A stretch of 64,000 nt of DNA from Actinomycetota bacterium. Lineage in GTDB: Bacteria > Actinomycetota > Actinomycetes > S36-B12 > CAIYMF01. The stretch spans positions 62,001-126,000 of the forward strand of contig JAPLAU010000022.1 of NCBI GenBank assembly GCA_026393115.1, written 5' to 3'. The stretch's first letter is position 1. Each line of letters starts with the position of its first letter. The notes under the pieces were generated by a model. It worked only from the letters and a program-made list of their open reading frames with translations. It searched no databases and was not told the DNA's origin. Position numbers and translations under genes: made by a program. This document shows, in pieces, positions 63,958 to 64,000 of the stretch.

Positions 63958-64000
63958 GAGACGAACCGCTTGTTCTTGGAATCGAGACATCGTGCGACGA
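63954..64000 (+). CDS. tsaD: tRNA t6A threonylcarbamoyl transferase TsaD, N-terminus only
   Basis: The first 15 codons are visible: [15 protein letters not shown], the conserved TsaD/Kae1 start. GTG overlaps the rimI stop (GTGA). The rest lies outside the window. Confidence 0.9.
   Translation, partial: MRDEPLVLGIETSCD

Overview
The window is a high-GC chromosomal segment from a member of the Actinomycetota. The evidence is an RpoB read from a TTG start with the actinobacterial N-terminus, an actinobacterial KorA, the order tRNA-Thr/tRNA-Met/rpmG/(SDR)/hadA/hadB/murB, a zinc-type S14, an acidic NusG extension, and the glmM-glmS-acpS-nnr-alr-hydrolase-tsaE-tsaB-rimI-tsaD run. Nothing seen fixes the genus, and no mycolate genes are present. 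Most of the window is core genome and shows no prophage, insertion sequence or CRISPR array.

Layout. Positions 1-4200 hold the 5' part of korA (minus strand). Divergent from it is an overlapping operon of small NuoB-, NuoC- and NuoI-like proteins plus a DUF1697 protein, then yajQ and a HAD hydrolase. Positions 4224-9852 are accessory: tRNA-Tyr, a large secreted beta-helix/Ig-like protein, an unrecognised gene that looks split by a frameshift at a six-base homopolymer, and an SDR. Positions 9933-14470 carry tRNA-Thr, tRNA-Met, rpmG, an SDR/HadA/HadB set, murB and a class-I aminotransferase. Positions 14618-18902 carry tRNA-Trp, secE, nusG, rplK, rplA, an L10 leader, rplJ and rplL. rpoB and rpoC follow, then a decayed gene in the rpoC-rpsL gap. 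Positions 27475-31777 are rpsL-rpsG-fusA-tuf. Positions 31862-44302 are the S10/spc ribosomal cluster through secY, adk and map. Positions 44472-49202 are infA-rpmJ-rpsM-rpsK-rpsD-rpoA-rplQ-truA.

An accessory insertion (ABC-F ATPase, a DUF559/AbiEi-like protein and two 59-bp palindromic elements) separates truA from rplM-rpsI. From 53363 to the end the genes serve amino-sugar and cell-wall precursor supply (glmM, glmS, alr), acyl-carrier activation (acpS), NAD(P)HX repair (nnr) and t6A tRNA modification (tsaE, tsaB, start of tsaD) with rimI. They are mostly coupled by 4-nt overlaps.

The most unusual signals are: (1) a soluble-looking NuoB/C/I module without NuoD beside korA, whose NuoB keeps all four cluster cysteines but has lost the segment after the CC pair; (2) two same-orientation 59-bp hairpin elements bracketing the DUF559 gene, one ending 3 bp before its start codon; (3) a G-quadruplex-prone tract with GGG every 9 nt between that gene and the rplM promoter; (4) a roughly 145-residue NusG extension lacking basic residues through most of its length, with similar acidic tails on L10 and L17; (5) the two broken genes. 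Functions follow from recognised motifs and gene order; no database search was run.
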